DNA of 64,000 nt. It comes from a bacterium (GTDB taxonomy: Bacteria > Bacillota > Bacilli > Lactobacillales > Streptococcaceae). The stretch is from NCBI GenBank assembly GCA_905221125.1, contig CAJNBY010000006.1:1-64000 (forward strand), in the 5' to 3' direction. The position numbers and the translations under genes are program-made. Every line of letters starts with the position of its first letter. Position 1 is the stretch's first letter. Below, in pieces: positions 9,633 through 19,254 of this stretch. The notes under the pieces were generated by a model. The model had not been told where the DNA came from and did not search any database. It saw nothing but the letters and a program-made list of their open reading frames with translations.

Positions 9633-10436
9633 TTAGTAGTCTTCTAGGATATCGCCGATTGGGTCGTTAGAAGTTGCGGCTCCTCCGCCACCATTTCCAC
9701 CAGTTTTAGAAAGGTGAAGGTAGATAAGAGCGATAGCAACACCGATAGCACCAAATCCGATTAGAGTAATATCTGATACGGCAGCAAGCACGAAACCGAT
9801 AGCGAAGAATGGCCATACTTCACGAGTTGCCATCATGTTGATAACCATAGCGTAACCAACGGCAACGACCATACCACCACCGATAGCCATACCATCTTTA
9901 AGCCAATCAGGCATAGTATTTAGAATGCTTTGTACGGTTTCAGTTGGTACCATTAGAAGGAGTGCTGCAGGGATTGCAATACGAAGACCTTGAAGAAGAA
10001 GTGCGACAAAGTGAGCGCGTTCAACTGCTTTAAAGTCACCTTTTTTAGCAGAAGCATCAGCAGTGTGAACCAATCCGACAGAGAGTGTACGGACAATCAT
10101 AGTCAAGAATAGACCAGCAACTGCAAGAGGGATAGCAACCGCTTGGGCAACACCGATACCTGTCTTAGTAAAGTCGCCACCAAGAACCATGATAATGGCA
10201 GCAGCAACAGAAGCAAGAGCAGCGTCAGGAGCTACGGCAGCTCCGATGTTAGCCCAACCAAGGGCGATCATTTGAAGAGAACCACCAAGGATAATCCCTG
10301 CTTCAAGGTTACCAGTAACAAGACCGATAAGGGTACAAGCTACGATTGGTTGATGGAATTGGAACTGGTCGAGGATACCTTCAAGACCTGCTAGGAAGGC
10401 TACAACGACTACTAAAACCATAGAAATAATAGACAT
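9633..10436 (-). CDS. manM: Mannose-family PTS component IIC (ManM)
   Basis: The 267-aa polytopic membrane protein begins with MSIISMVLVVVVAFLAGLEG, and GNLEAGIILGGSLQMIALGW follows within the first 65 residues; both are typical of IIC of the mannose family. It binds and translocates the sugar together with IID. The ribosome site is AAAGGA, 8 nt before ATG. It lies between manL and manN with short gaps (25 and 23 nt), consistent with one operon. The C-terminus has a glycine run (GGNGGGG) before an acidic tail. Confidence 0.95.
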   Translation of the reverse strand: MSIISMVLVVVVAFLAGLEGILDQFQFHQPIVACTLIGLVTGNLEAGIILGGSLQMIALGWANIGAAVAPDAALASVAAAIIMVLGGDFTKTGIGVAQAVAIPLAVAGLFLTMIVRTLSVGLVHTADASAKKGDFKAVERAHFVALLLQGLRIAIPAALLLMVPTETVQSILNTMPDWLKDGMAIGGGMVVAVGYAMVINMMATREVWPFFAIGFVLAAVSDITLIGFGAIGVAIALIYLHLSKTGGNGGGGAATSNDPIGDILEDY

Positions 10437-10461
10437 CTTTAAAATCCTTTCATAAAATCGA

Positions 10462-11451
10462 TTATTGCACGTTTGCTTTGTTGATCAAGTCAAACAAATC
10501 TTTTTTCGTGTCGTTTGGTACTTTACGTACGTCAAATTCAACACCAAGGTCACGCATTTTTTCAAATGTAGCAACGTCATCTTTGTCCATAGACAAAACG
10601 TTGTTAACCATTGTTTTACCAGTTGAGTGAGCCATTGATCCAACATTAAGAGTTTTGATTGGCACGCCACCTTCGATAGCACGAAGAGCATCTTGAGGTG
10701 TTTCAAACAAGATAAGGGCATGTGTTTCTCCGAAGCGAGGATCTTTTGCAACGTCGATTAGTTTTTGGATAGGAACAACGTTTGCTTTTACTTTACCTGG
10801 AGCTGCTTGTTTAATCAATTCTTTACGTAATTCGTCTTTAGCTACATTATCTGAAGCAACGATGATACGATCTGCTTTTGAATCTGGAGTCCAAGCAGTT
10901 GCAACCTGACCGTGAAGTAGACGAGTGTCTAGACGGGCAAGGTTGATTTTGAGTTTACCGTCTCCGATGACAGTTCCTTCTGGAATAGCAGCTTGGGCAA
11001 CTGGAGCAGCTGCAGCGCTTGCTACTTCCTCAACTGGGTTTAGCTCTTCTGGAAGAGCTTTGATGCCATCTTTGGCTTCTTTAATGATATTTGCAGCGAC
11101 TTTTTCTACACCTGCAGCAGCGTCCATGAGTCGCTCTGTATAGGCTTGAATCAACATCGGTAAGTTCAGTCCAGTGATGATGGCAAACTTACGCTCAGGA
11201 TTTTCTCCCATCACGCGGCTAGCTTGGTTAAATGGAGATCCACTCCAAAGGTCAGCCAAAACTAGAACCTCATCTTCTGCGTCAAATGCAGCAACAGCGT
11301 TATTAAACTTAGCGTATAGATCATCAGGACCTTCATTTGGCATAAAGGTTACAACTTGAACCTTTTCTTGTTCACCAAAAATCATAGATCCTGACTGATG
11401 AATACCCGCAGCAAATTCGCCGTGGCTCGCAATAATGATTCCGATACTCAT
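10462..11451 (-). CDS. manL: Mannose-family PTS component IIAB (ManL)
   Basis: This cytoplasmic phosphotransfer protein carries phosphate from HPr to the sugar. The IIA domain (about 1-130) has the phospho-histidine H10 in [12 protein letters not shown] linker rich in A, P and E (about 135-160) leads to the IIB domain, with its phospho-histidine H180 in [14 protein letters not shown] use the second of two close ATGs, giving 329 aa. The first ATG (11460) abuts the AAAGGAGGA ribosome site, while the second lies about 10 nt from it and gives the family's H10 numbering. The promoter region carries cre and CiaR sites. Confidence 0.93.
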
Positions 11452-11487
11452 TATTGTCATTCCTCCTTTTTGTTGTTTCAGTTTTCT

Positions 11488-11504
11488 TTTAAGAAAACTT
11501 TAAG
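11488..11504 (+). promoter_or_regulatory. CiaR-type direct repeat downstream of the manL start point
   Basis: The plus strand reads TTTAAG-N5-TTTAAG, matching the CiaR consensus of pneumococcus. A third TTTAAG follows 4 nt later (11509-11514). The repeat lies at about +2 to +18 of the manL promoter and points against it, which favours repression. The man operon is, from memory, in the published CiaR regulon. Confidence 0.75.
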
Positions 11505-11512
11505 ACTTTTTA

Positions 11513-11541
11513 AGTATAAACCGTTTTCATCTAAAAATCAA
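11513..11541 (-). promoter_or_regulatory. manLMN promoter
   Basis: On the minus strand, TTGATT (11541-11536), a 17-bp spacer and TATACT (11518-11513) form a good sigma-70 promoter. Transcription would start near 11506. Confidence 0.75.
11515..11530 (-). promoter_or_regulatory. cre site (CcpA) in the manLMN promoter
   Basis: The minus strand reads ATGAAAACGGTTTATA. The first 13 positions fit the cre consensus WTGNNARCGNWWWCAW. It covers the spacer and part of the -10, a position expected to cause repression. Confidence 0.6.
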
Positions 11542-11640
11542 CTATTTATCATAAAATAATTAAAAAGATTACATCTGAAAATATTGATATATTGAGTTTT
11601 AGAGAAGTTCTTTTGAATTCTTATTTTAAAATTTAATATA

Positions 11641-11668
11641 AAAAAGTTGGAAGCGTATTCCAACTTTT
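11641..11668 (-). terminator. adhP terminator
   Basis: An 11-bp stem (AAAAGTTGGAA / TTCCAACTTTT) with a 5-nt loop has a T tract on the minus-strand side. It lies 20 nt beyond the adhP stop. Confidence 0.85.
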
Positions 11669-11687
11669 AAAATAGGTTTTTATTAGA

Positions 11688-12707
11688 TTAGTGGGTGAAA
11701 TCGAGTACCATACGTCCTTGAATTTGACCTTTTTCCATTTCGTCGAAAATGGCTACGGCATCTTCTATTGGACGTTTTTGGACAACTGGAACTACCAAAC
11801 CTTCTGCACCGAATTGGAAGGCTTCTTCCAAGTCTTTACGAGTTCCAACAAGAGAACCGATAACTTGGATTCCATCTAGAACGGTTTTAACGATACTGAG
11901 TTCCATCATTTCAGAAGGAAGACCGACAGCGACGACGCGACCACCAGCACGAACGGAATCAACAGCCTGGTTGAAGGCAACTTTAGATACAGCAGTTACG
12001 ACAGCTGAGTGAGCACCTCCATTTGTTTTTTCCTTGATGAGTCCAGGTACATCTTCAACTTCTAGTCCGTTAATAACGATATCAGCACCGACTTCTTTTG
12101 CAAGGGCAAGCTTGTCGTTGTTGATATCAACCGCGATGACATGAGCATTGAATACTTTTTTAGCGTATTGAACAGCTAGGTTACCAAGTCCACCAGCACC
12201 GTAAAGAACAACCCATTGGCCAGGTTCGACTTTGGCTTCTTTAATAGCTTTGTAGGTTGTTACCCCAGCACATGTGATAGAAGAAGCTTGGGCTGGATCA
12301 AGTCCGTCAGGAACTTTGACAGCATAGTCTGCAGTTACGATACATTGTTCAGCCATACCACCGTCTACTGAGTAGCCAGCATTTTTTACTGTACGGCAAA
12401 GAGTTTCGCGACCAGTTGTACAGTATTCACAAGTACCACATCCTTCAAAGAACCAAGCAACGCTGACACGGTCACCGACTTTAAGACTTTTAACATCTGG
12501 AGCAATTTCTTTAACAATACCAACACCTTCGTGTCCTAGAACACGTCCTGGTACTTGACCGAAGTCACCATGGGCAACGTGGAGGTCAGTGTGGCAAACA
12601 CCACAGTATTCAATCTCTACAAGTGCTTCTCCAGTTTCAAGTGGACGGAGTACTTTTTCTTCAACAGCAACACCAGTGCTTTCTGGATTTACAACAACAG
12701 CTTTCAT
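11688..12707 (-). CDS. adhP: Zinc-dependent alcohol dehydrogenase, AdhP type
   Basis: The 339-aa medium-chain dehydrogenase interconverts ethanol and acetaldehyde with NAD(H). The catalytic zinc site shows CGVCHTDLH and GHEGVG; the structural zinc lobe shows [15 protein letters not shown]; the Rossmann motif is [10 protein letters not shown] strong AAGGAGG ribosome site fixes the start. Its promoter carries a Rex-type operator directly over the -10, so expression should follow the NADH/NAD ratio. It stands alone between two terminators. Confidence 0.95.
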   Translation of the reverse strand: MKAVVVNPESTGVAVEEKVLRPLETGEALVEIEYCGVCHTDLHVAHGDFGQVPGRVLGHEGVGIVKEIAPDVKSLKVGDRVSVAWFFEGCGTCEYCTTGRETLCRTVKNAGYSVDGGMAEQCIVTADYAVKVPDGLDPAQASSITCAGVTTYKAIKEAKVEPGQWVVLYGAGGLGNLAVQYAKKVFNAHVIAVDINNDKLALAKEVGADIVINGLEVEDVPGLIKEKTNGGAHSAVVTAVSKVAFNQAVDSVRAGGRVVAVGLPSEMMELSIVKTVLDGIQVIGSLVGTRKDLEEAFQFGAEGLVVPVVQKRPIEDAVAIFDEMEKGQIQGRMVLDFTH

Positions 12708-12803
12708 AGCTATCCTCCTTGATATTGGCCGAGAACAGGGACAACAGGACTGGATTGATTATGTTTCAACAGAGTCGAGTGTGACGAGCTCTCTTGTATT
12801 TAT

Positions 12804-12821
12804 ATGTGAAGTATATCACAA
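12804..12821 (-). promoter_or_regulatory. Rex-type operator over the adhP -10
   Basis: The minus strand reads TTGTGATATACTTCACAT, a TTGTGA-n6-TCACA inverted repeat that matches the Gram-positive Rex consensus at about 15 of 18 positions. It completely covers the -10 hexamer. The adjacent gene is an NADH-linked dehydrogenase, a classical Rex target. Confidence 0.75.
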
Positions 12822-12838
12822 AAGAAAGCCTTTTCCAA
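12810..12838 (-). promoter_or_regulatory. adhP promoter
   Basis: On the minus strand, TTGGAA (12838-12833), a 17-bp spacer and TATACT (12815-12810) precede a leader of roughly 95 nt before the ATG. Confidence 0.7.
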
Positions 12839-12903
12839 GGTTTTGGAGGTAAAAAATAGAACAATCGATTAACTGGTTTATGAGACTGTGAAAAGAACAC
12901 AAA

Positions 12904-12923
12904 GACCAGCTCGCAAGCTGGTC
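12904..12923 (-). terminator. Terminator of the HAD phosphatase gene
   Basis: An 8-bp stem GACCAGCT / AGCTGGTC has a CGCA-type loop. The minus-strand tail TCTTTGTGTTCTTTT is T-rich. It lies just beyond the stop of the gene at 12932. Confidence 0.7.
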
Positions 12924-12931
12924 AGAATGGA

Positions 12932-13744
12932 CTATAAGAATAAGTCTTGCAGGGTTTTGGCAACCCCGTCTTGGTCATTGGTCAGGGAAATTTGTTCATC
13001 GGCATAAGGGAGTAGCTCTGGGTTGGCATTTTTCATGGCATAACCCTTCCCAGCAAAAGCGAGCATTTCGGTATCATTGTGTTCATCACCAAAGGCAATT
13101 AAATCCTTTCTGTCACGATTCATTACCTTGAGCAAGTAGTCTAAGGCGAAGGCCTTATTGACACCTTTTGGAGTACATTCAAGGATATTGAGCGGACCAC
13201 CCCAGGTATTAATAGAAAGTTGATGCTGGTAGAAGGCGTTCATTTCTTTTGCCAAGGCATATTTATCACTGGCTCTAGTCTGCAACAGAATGCAGTTAGG
13301 ATCTTTGGTTACTAACTCAGGCTGAAATTGATCTTCAGGCTGGAAAGCTTCCACACCAAATAGTTTGGGATTGGCAATTTCTTCATTAGGATTTGTAATG
13401 TAGAATTTTTTACGGTATTCTCCAGCGATAAAATCGGCTTGAATGTCCTCTGAACGTCGAACCATATCTAAAAGATATTTTTTGTCTACAGTCAAACACT
13501 TTTCAAAATCCCAAACTTGGTCTGGTAAATGAGTAAGGGAGCCGTTGAAATTAATCATAGGAGTGTCTAAGCCCAGTTCACGGTAGAAATCTTTTGACAT
13601 GCGGTAAGGGCGCCCTGTCGTAATAATAACCTGATGGCCTTTTTCAGTAACTTTTTTTATAGTTTCTTTGGTAAAGTCAGAAATTTGACTGTCTGAGTTG
13701 AGCAGGGTTCCATCCAGGTCAACTGCAATAATTTTTTTCGTCAT
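12932..13744 (-). CDS. Cof-type HAD-IIB sugar/nucleotide phosphatase
   Basis: This 270-aa haloacid-dehalogenase phosphatase of the Cof/YidA type is cytoplasmic and Mg-dependent. Motif I is DLDGTLLNSD (residues 9-18), motif II is in the ITTGRPYRM region, and motif IV is AFGDEHNDTEMLAFAG near the C-terminus. The in-between cap domain is IIB type. Such enzymes hydrolyse sugar phosphates or flavin-type phosphates broadly, so the substrate cannot be assigned. It has its own promoter (minus-strand TATAAT at 13789-13784). Confidence 0.9.
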   Translation of the reverse strand: MTKKIIAVDLDGTLLNSDSQISDFTKETIKKVTEKGHQVIITTGRPYRMSKDFYRELGLDTPMINFNGSLTHLPDQVWDFEKCLTVDKKYLLDMVRRSEDIQADFIAGEYRKKFYITNPNEEIANPKLFGVEAFQPEDQFQPELVTKDPNCILLQTRASDKYALAKEMNAFYQHQLSINTWGGPLNILECTPKGVNKAFALDYLLKVMNRDRKDLIAFGDEHNDTEMLAFAGKGYAMKNANPELLPYADEQISLTNDQDGVAKTLQDLFL

Positions 13745-13867
13745 AGGGACCTTTCTAGTGTCTTTTCAGATAAGATGTCTTCTATTATAACAAAAAGCAA
13801 GCAGAAAAGCAGATTCCAAACAAAAAATGAAATTGGATCAATTTCTTAAATAAATCAAACAAAGATA

Positions 13868-13896
13868 TTGAAAAAGTGAATGATAAATGATATAAT
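13868..13896 (+). promoter_or_regulatory. Promoter of the purine permease
   Basis: TTGAAA (13868-13873), a 17-bp spacer and TATAAT (13891-13896) give a leader of about 30 nt. That is too short for a purine riboswitch, and none is visible. Confidence 0.8.
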
Positions 13897-13933
13897 TCTA
13901 TTATTGTTCGTAAAAATTAAAAGGAGATTGATA

Positions 13934-15352
13934 ATGGACAAATTATTTAAACTAAAAGAGAACGGTACAGACGTTCGTACAGAGGTTCTCGCTGGTTTAA
14001 CAACTTTCTTTGCAATGAGCTATATTCTCTTTGTAAACCCACAAATTCTTTCGCAAACAGGAATGCCTGCTCAGGGTGTATTCCTCGCAACGATTATCGG
14101 TGCAGTTGCTGGTACCCTGATGATGGCCTTCTACGCTAACTTGCCATATGCTCAAGCACCAGGTATGGGACTCAATGCCTTCTTTACCTTCACAGTCGTA
14201 TTTGGACTCGGTTATTCTTGGCAAGAAGCCTTGGCTATGGTCTTCATCTGTGGAATTATCTCATTGATTATTACCTTGACAAATGTTCGTAAAATGATCA
14301 TTGAATCGATTCCGAATGCCCTTCGCTCAGCTATTTCAGCTGGTATCGGTGTTTTCCTTGCCTACGTGGGAATTAAGAATGCTGGACTTTTGAAATTTAC
14401 GATTGATCCAGGCAACTATACTGTTGTAGGAGAAGGGGCTGACAAAGCTCAAGCAACGATTGCAGCAAATGCTTCAGCAGTTCCAGGCTTGGTCAGCTTT
14501 AATAATCCAGCTGTTTTGGTTGCCCTTGCAGGACTGGCCATTACTATCTTCTTTGTTATCAAAGGGATTAAAGGGGGGATTATCCTCTCTATCTTGACAA
14601 CAACTGTTCTTGCTATTGCAGTTGGTTTGGTAGATTTGTCAAGCATCGATTTTGCTAACAACCATGTTGGTGCAGCCTTTGAAGACTTGAAGACAGTCTT
14701 TGGTGCAGCTCTTGGTTCAGAAGGTTTGGGAGCTTTGATTTCAGATACAGCTCGCTTACCTGAAACTCTTATGGCTATTCTTGCCTTCTCATTGACAGAT
14801 ATTTTTGACACGATTGGTACCTTGATCGGTACAGGTGAGAAAGTTGGTATCGTAGCGACAAATGGTGAAAATCACCAATCAGCTAAGTTGGACAAGGCTC
14901 TTTACTCTGACTTGATTGGTACTTCAATTGGTGCCATTGCAGGTACTTCAAACGTAACGACTTATGTTGAGTCTGCTGCTGGTATTGGTGCAGGTGGACG
15001 TACTGGTTTGACAGCCTTGGTTGTAGCTATCTGTTTTGCGATCTCAAGCTTCTTTAGTCCACTTCTAGCGATCGTACCAACAGCCGCTACAGCTCCAATC
15101 TTGATTATCGTTGGGATTATGATGTTGGCTAGCTTGAAAAATATCCATTGGGACGATATGTCTGAAGCGGTTCCTGCTTTCTTCACATCTATCTTTATGG
15201 GATTCAGCTACTCTATCACTCAAGGGATTGCAGTTGGTTTCTTGACTTACACTTTGACTAAGCTTGTCAAAGGTCAAGCTAAAGATGTTCATGTCATGAT
15301 TTGGATTTTGGATGCCTTGTTTATCCTTAACTACATTAGTATGGCACTATAA
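13934..15352 (+). CDS. pbuG: NCS2/AzgA-type guanine-hypoxanthine permease
   Basis: The 472-aa polytopic membrane protein belongs to the AzgA branch of nucleobase transporters. It begins MDKLFKLKENGTDVRTEVLAG, and near residue 290 carries the family segment FDTIGTLIGTGEKVG. It imports purine bases by proton symport. The ATG at 13934 sits 8 nt behind AAGGAG; an upstream in-frame start at 13880 lies within the -35/-10 spacer and is excluded. A perfect terminator follows. Confidence 0.88.
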   Translation: MDKLFKLKENGTDVRTEVLAGLTTFFAMSYILFVNPQILSQTGMPAQGVFLATIIGAVAGTLMMAFYANLPYAQAPGMGLNAFFTFTVVFGLGYSWQEALAMVFICGIISLIITLTNVRKMIIESIPNALRSAISAGIGVFLAYVGIKNAGLLKFTIDPGNYTVVGEGADKAQATIAANASAVPGLVSFNNPAVLVALAGLAITIFFVIKGIKGGIILSILTTTVLAIAVGLVDLSSIDFANNHVGAAFEDLKTVFGAALGSEGLGALISDTARLPETLMAILAFSLTDIFDTIGTLIGTGEKVGIVATNGENHQSAKLDKALYSDLIGTSIGAIAGTSNVTTYVESAAGIGAGGRTGLTALVVAICFAISSFFSPLLAIVPTAATAPILIIVGIMMLASLKNIHWDDMSEAVPAFFTSIFMGFSYSITQGIAVGFLTYTLTKLVKGQAKDVHVMIWILDALFILNYISMAL

Positions 15353-15355
15353 ATG

Positions 15356-15394
15356 CTATAATATAAAAGGGGGTCTCCCCCTTTTATATTATAG
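15356..15394 (+). terminator. Long perfect palindrome acting as terminator
   Basis: An 18-bp perfect stem with a 3-nt loop (TCT) begins 3 nt after the permease stop. The 3' arm contains CCCCCTTTTATATT. The stem is unusually long, and U-rich sequence lies in the arm rather than after it. Confidence 0.75.
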
Positions 15395-15455
15395 TTATTT
15401 AAAAATTGCTTCAAACTAAGTAGATGATTTTGATTAAATGATAAGAGGATGATTG

Positions 15456-16163
15456 ATGATAAAAAAGAATATTTGGAGTGAAGTATTAAACAGGGGGAAG
15501 TGGCTAATAATCTTTCTAGTAGGGCTTTTGTTTTCTCAGTTTCCTTTGGCTCTAGCAACTTTTCTAACTAGCAGAAAATTTCCACTGCTTCAAACTGGAC
15601 TATTAGTAGGAATCTTATCTCTTGTGGTTTTAACTGTATTTATAATAGGTGCTAGGAAAACACAGTTGGCTAGTTTTGGTTTATCGTTTTTCAAGGCTAA
15701 GGATTTGGCTAGATTGGCCTTAAGCTATCTAGTGATTCTTGCCTTTAATATTCTTGGTGTGGTCTTACTGCGTTTGATGAATGAAACAACAACCAGCAAT
15801 CAATCAAATATTAATGATTTGGTCCAGAATAGTTCCTTAATTTCCAGTTTTTTCTTACTGGTTCTAATAGCTCCTATTTGTGAGGAGATTTTATGTCGAG
15901 GAGTGATTCCTAAAAAACTCTTTCGTGGTAAAGAAAATGTGGGTTATATAGTCGGTGCTATTATCTTTGCCTTGCTTCATTTACCGACAAATCTACCTTC
16001 TCTTCTTATCTATGGAGGAATGTCAACTGTGCTAACTTGGACAGTTTATAAAACCCAACGTTTGGAAATGTCGATCTTACTTCACATGATTGTGAATGGG
16101 GTGGCTTTCTGTTTGCTAGCTCTTGTGGTGATTATGAGTCGGACATTAGGAATTTCTGTTTAA
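15456..16163 (+). CDS. CPBP-family intramembrane metalloprotease
   Basis: This 235-aa membrane protein has about six to seven hydrophobic segments and the three CPBP (Abi/CAAX-protease) motifs: EEILCRG (E143, E144), a histidine in LLHLPTN, and HMIVNG near the C-terminus. Members are intramembrane glutamate proteases; several streptococcal ones protect against self-made bacteriocins, but here no bacteriocin gene is adjacent. The start is the ATG behind AGAGG at 7-nt spacing. Its substrate is unknown. Confidence 0.85.
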   Translation: MIKKNIWSEVLNRGKWLIIFLVGLLFSQFPLALATFLTSRKFPLLQTGLLVGILSLVVLTVFIIGARKTQLASFGLSFFKAKDLARLALSYLVILAFNILGVVLLRLMNETTTSNQSNINDLVQNSSLISSFFLLVLIAPICEEILCRGVIPKKLFRGKENVGYIVGAIIFALLHLPTNLPSLLIYGGMSTVLTWTVYKTQRLEMSILLHMIVNGVAFCLLALVVIMSRTLGISV

Positions 16164-16196
16164 GATTTTTGACAATTGCTTACTTGTTTCTACTGG

Positions 16197-16235
16197 GAAA
16201 AAGATGAATGCAATCGTGTCCATCTTTTTCTTTTT
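16197..16235 (+). terminator. Intrinsic terminator before folP
   Basis: A 10-bp perfect stem (GAAAAAGATG / CATCTTTTTC) with a 14-nt loop is followed by five T. Confidence 0.8.
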
Positions 16236-16236
16236 A

Positions 16237-16245
16237 TGGTAAAAT
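16237..16245 (+). promoter_or_regulatory. folate operon promoter (extended -10)
   Basis: TGG TAAAAT lies immediately after the terminator, about 40 nt before the folP start used here. Confidence 0.6.
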
Positions 16246-16247
16246 AG

Positions 16248-17237
<990 letters not shown>

Positions 17238-17238
17238 G

Positions 17239-18561
17239 ATGAAAGAATTTGAAAATAATCAGTGGATTGCCCACTATCGGACGGATCAACCGCATTTTGG
17301 CTTGGAACGAATGGTGGAACTGTTAGCTTTGCGTGACAATCCCCATCTCAAACTCAAGGTCATCCATATCGGAGGGACCAATGGCAAGGGTTCGACCATT
17401 GCTTTTTTGAAAAATATGCTAGAAAAGCTAGGGCTGAGAGTTGGAGTTTTCAGCTCGCCCTATCTCATTCATTACACAGATCAGATTAGCATCAATGGGG
17501 AATCTATCCCAGAGGCTAGGCTAGAAGCCCTCATGGCAGACTATCAGTCTTTGCTGGAGGGAGAAGCGGCCGCTAATTTACAGGGCATAACCGAGTTTGA
17601 GATTATCACAGCTATAGCCTATGACTACTTTGCCTCAGAGCAAGTAGATGTGGCTATCATGGAAGTGGGCATGGGTGGACTCTTGGATAGTACCAATGTC
17701 TGCCAGCCTATTTTAACAGGCATCACGACCATTGGATTGGACCATGTAGCCCTTCTTGGTAATACTTTGGAAGCCATAGCAGAGCAGAAAGCTGGTATTA
17801 TCAAACAAGGTATTCCTTTGGTAACAGGTCGTATTGCTCCAGAAGCTTTGGCTGTGATTGACCGCATTGCGGAAGGGAAAGATGCGCCGAGACTTGCCTA
17901 TGGGAAAGATTATCAAGTTAGTCATCAAAAGAGTGTGGTAACGGGGGAAGTCTTTGATTATACCAGTTCTCTCAGACAAGGTCGCTTCCAAACTGGCCTG
18001 CTTGGTTTGTACCAAATAGAGAATGCTGGGATGGCCATAGCTTTACTTGATACTTTTTGTCTAGAGGATGGTCGAGAACTAGCAAGCACTGACTTGCTTG
18101 CTCAAGCCTTGGAAGAAACAAGTTGGCCAGGGCGTTTGGAAGTTGTGTCTGGTGCCCCCTTGATGATCTTGGATGGAGCCCACAATCCCCATGCCATAAA
18201 GGCTTTATTAGCAACCTTGCAAGAACGCTTTGCGGATTATCGTAAGGAAATCCTCTTTACTTGCATCAAAACCAAGGCCTTGGAGGATATGTTGGACTTG
18301 CTGGGGGCCATGCCAGATACCGAGCTTACTCTAACACATTTTGACGATAGTCGGGCGACTGATGAAAGCGTGCTGAAAGAGGCAGCTAAGTCTAGAAATC
18401 TCAGCTACCAAGGTTGGCAGGATTTTCTAGAGCAGAAATTGACAGATAAAAAAGAAGAGAAAAAAACAGTTAGGATTGTCACAGGTTCCTTGTATTTCTT
18501 GAGCCAAGTGAGAGCCTATCTGATGGAGAGGAAAAACGAGAATGGATACACAAAAGATTGA
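17239..18561 (+). CDS. folC: Dihydrofolate synthase / folylpolyglutamate synthase
   Basis: The 440-aa Mur-ligase-like enzyme adds glutamate to dihydropteroate and folates using ATP. The P-loop is GGTNGKGST (residues 45-53, K50). The later motif LDGAHNPHA lies in the C-terminal domain. It starts 1 nt after the folP stop and overlaps folE by 20 nt, indicating translational coupling in the operon. The length fits the family. Confidence 0.95.
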   Translation: MKEFENNQWIAHYRTDQPHFGLERMVELLALRDNPHLKLKVIHIGGTNGKGSTIAFLKNMLEKLGLRVGVFSSPYLIHYTDQISINGESIPEARLEALMADYQSLLEGEAAANLQGITEFEIITAIAYDYFASEQVDVAIMEVGMGGLLDSTNVCQPILTGITTIGLDHVALLGNTLEAIAEQKAGIIKQGIPLVTGRIAPEALAVIDRIAEGKDAPRLAYGKDYQVSHQKSVVTGEVFDYTSSLRQGRFQTGLLGLYQIENAGMAIALLDTFCLEDGRELASTDLLAQALEETSWPGRLEVVSGAPLMILDGAHNPHAIKALLATLQERFADYRKEILFTCIKTKALEDMLDLLGAMPDTELTLTHFDDSRATDESVLKEAAKSRNLSYQGWQDFLEQKLTDKKEEKKTVRIVTGSLYFLSQVRAYLMERKNENGYTKD

Positions 18562-19096
18562 AACAGCTGTAAAAATGATTATCGAGGCTGTCGGAGAGGA
18601 CGCTAACCGTGAGGGCTTGCAGGAAACACCTGCTCGTGTGGCTCGTATGTACCAAGAGATTTTTTCAGGTCTTGGTCAAACAGCGGAGGAACATTTGTCA
18701 AAATCCTTTGAGATTATTGACGACAATATGGTGGTAGAAAAGGATATCTTTTTCCATACCATGTGTGAACACCACTTCTTGCCATTTTATGGTAGAGCGC
18801 ATATTGCCTATATTCCAGATGGTCGTGTGGCAGGTTTGTCTAAGTTAGCCCGTACGGTTGAAGTTTATTCGAAAAAACCACAAATTCAAGAACGATTGAA
18901 TATCGAAGTGGCCGATGCCTTGATGGAGTATCTAGGTGCTAAAGGAGCCTTTGTTGTCATTGAGGCGGAACATATGTGTATGAGCATGCGTGGTGTCAGA
19001 AAGCCGGGAACTGCAACCTTGACAACCGTAGCTCGAGGTTTATTTGAAACAGATAAGGATCTCCGAGATCAGGCTTATCGTTTAATGGGACTATAA
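18542..19096 (+). CDS. folE: GTP cyclohydrolase I
   Basis: This 184-aa enzyme makes dihydroneopterin triphosphate from GTP, the first step of folate synthesis. Zinc ligands and active-site residues appear in MCEHHFLPF, and in the later motif [16 protein letters not shown]. It overlaps the end of folC by 20 nt and has GAGAGG nearby as ribosome site. Its TAA stop runs directly into a truncated BOX element. Confidence 0.97.
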   Translation: MDTQKIETAVKMIIEAVGEDANREGLQETPARVARMYQEIFSGLGQTAEEHLSKSFEIIDDNMVVEKDIFFHTMCEHHFLPFYGRAHIAYIPDGRVAGLSKLARTVEVYSKKPQIQERLNIEVADALMEYLGAKGAFVVIEAEHMCMSMRGVRKPGTATLTTVARGLFETDKDLRDQAYRLMGL

Positions 19097-19211
19097 TACT
19101 CTTCGAAAATCAAATTTAAACCAGGTCAGCTTCCATCTGCAACCTCAAAACAGTGTTTTGAGTAGGCTGCGACTAGCTTCCTAGTTTGCACTTTGATTTT
19201 CATTGAGTATA
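19095..19211 (+). repeat. Truncated BOX element inside the folate cluster
   Basis: It begins with TAATACTCTTCGAAAATC at the folE stop, loses the middle of boxA and most of one boxB, then keeps the AAAACAGTGTTTTGAG hairpin and boxC (TTTGATTTTCATTGAGTATA). It separates folE from folBK. Confidence 0.85.
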
Positions 19212-19216
19212 AAAAG

Positions 19217-19238
19217 AATCCGCTTTGGGCGGATTTTT
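19217..19238 (+). terminator. Terminator between folE and folBK
   Basis: A 7-bp stem AATCCGC / GCGGATT with a short loop is followed by TTTTCT. It lies 17 nt before the folBK ATG and directly after the BOX element. Confidence 0.65.
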
Positions 19239-19254
19239 CTAGAAAGGAATCATT

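Noticed and set aside
11505..11514. A second TTTAAG pair for CiaR (11499-11514)
   Set aside because: The gap between these two copies is 4 nt rather than 5; the pair at 11488-11504 has the exact spacing.
13880..13933. Longer N-terminus for the purine permease
   Set aside because: The extra start lies between the -35 and -10, upstream of the transcription start, and lacks a ribosome site.
13745..13933. Purine riboswitch before the purine permease
   Set aside because: The leader is only about 30 nt, too short for the aptamer, and no conserved core is seen.
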